Below, piece after piece: positions 5,904 to 6,213 of a stretch of DNA of 6,213 nucleotides. Every line of letters begins with the position of its first letter. Within the stretch, counting starts at the first letter, position 1. Origin of the DNA: Actinomycetota bacterium (GTDB lineage: Bacteria; Actinomycetota; UBA4738); NCBI GenBank assembly GCA_013816105.1, contig JACDEY010000076.1, positions 1-6,213 on the forward strand, in the 5' to 3' direction. Both the position numbers and the translations under genes were made by a program. Under the pieces are notes generated by a model. The model saw only the letters and a list, made by a program, of their open reading frames with translations, made no database searches and was not told the DNA's origin.

Positions 5904-6213
5904 TCACGGACAGTCCACCTTGGAATCACCCGGATCGGTCCGGCACGTGTCGGTTCCGGCCCCGCCGTCGACGGAGTCGTTCCCCGACACGCGGTCCCGG
6001 CTGCTCAGGGTGTCGTTGCCGAACTCCCCGAGAAGGGAATCAGCGCCTCCGTCGCCCTTCAGCGTGTCGTCGCCGTTGCCTCCGATCAGCGTGTCGTCGC
6101 CTCCTCGCCCCAGCATCGTGTCACTCCCCCCCAGGCCGCAGATGACGTCGTCGCCAGCGGTACCGGTGAGCACGTCGTCGCCATCGGTTCCTGCAATGGT
6201 GCATGCCTCGCTG
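5904..6213 (-). CDS. RTX-repeat (hemolysin-type) calcium-binding protein, C-terminal part
   Basis: The frame is open from the right edge to a TGA at 5904-5906, giving 102 visible residues. After SEACTIAGTDGDD come consecutive nonapeptide repeats of the GGxGxDxLx type: VLTGTAGDD, VICGLGGSD, TMLGRGGDD, TLIGGNGDD, TLKGDGGAD and SLLGEFGND. An irregular unit (TLSSRDRVSGND), SVDGGAGTD and a Cys-bearing tail TCRTDPGDSKVDCP follow. Such repeats fold into a parallel beta-roll that binds calcium and is normally extracellular. A GTG at 6173 could be called a start, but it lies inside a repeat and the repeat-like sequence continues upstream, so the true start is beyond the window. In similar short actinobacterial proteins the C-T-I-x-GT segment directly follows a signal peptide, so probably only a short N-terminus is missing. 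The tail lacks the usual type I secretion signal and ends with a likely disulfide pair. It precedes the Vgb-like gene by 98 bp on the same strand. Confidence 0.85.
   Translation of the reverse strand, partial: SEACTIAGTDGDDVLTGTAGDDVICGLGGSDTMLGRGGDDTLIGGNGDDTLKGDGGADSLLGEFGNDTLSSRDRVSGNDSVDGGAGTDTCRTDPGDSKVDCP

Overview
The window is GC-rich (roughly two thirds G+C by eye) and densely coded, with short gaps and many GTG starts. It looks like chromosomal DNA of a high-GC Gram-positive-type soil or freshwater bacterium, most likely an uncultured Actinomycetota lineage (Thermoleophilia, Gaiellales or similar). This is inferred from gene types common in those genomes: an SCO4226-type small protein, a Cys-ended RTX-repeat protein, a PD40 propeller with a C-terminal Cys-containing repeat domain, and a Vgb-like propeller. 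No tRNA, rRNA, CRISPR, insertion sequence or phage gene was seen, and no stretch above 300 bases lacks a gene.

Layout. (1) 3-383, plus: C-terminal end of a membrane protein that begins outside the window. (2) 396-1829, minus: a secreted lipoprotein of the phosphoesterase family (phospholipase C / AcpA-type acid phosphatase), convergent with gene 1. (3) About 1830-1995: the divergent control region, holding a perfect 11-bp inverted repeat. (4) 1996-3438, plus: a PLP-dependent aromatic-L-amino-acid decarboxylase with an animal DDC-like active site. (5) 3458-4420, minus: a PD40 (TolB-like) propeller plus a divergent InlB-type repeat domain, apparently without a signal peptide. (6) 4510-4758, minus: an SCO4226/DUF4242-type small protein with a good Shine-Dalgarno and a plausible promoter. 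(7) 4846-5805, minus: an exported seven-bladed Vgb-like propeller that seems to lack the lyase histidines. (8) 5904-6213, minus: C-terminal end of a calcium-binding RTX nonapeptide-repeat protein that runs off the right edge.

How the genes fit together. Most products look extracytoplasmic: lipoprotein hydrolase, Vgb-like propeller, RTX protein and probably the PD40/InlB protein. The decarboxylase and the SCO4226-type protein look cytoplasmic. I see no convincing single pathway. Genes 5-8 point the same way but have gaps of about 90-100 bp, so they are probably separate or loosely coupled transcription units. I do not see strong evidence for an undescribed system. The points most worth a second look are the inverted repeat between the phosphoesterase and the decarboxylase, the Vgb-like protein without catalytic histidines, and the PD40/InlB protein that seems to have lost its export signal.
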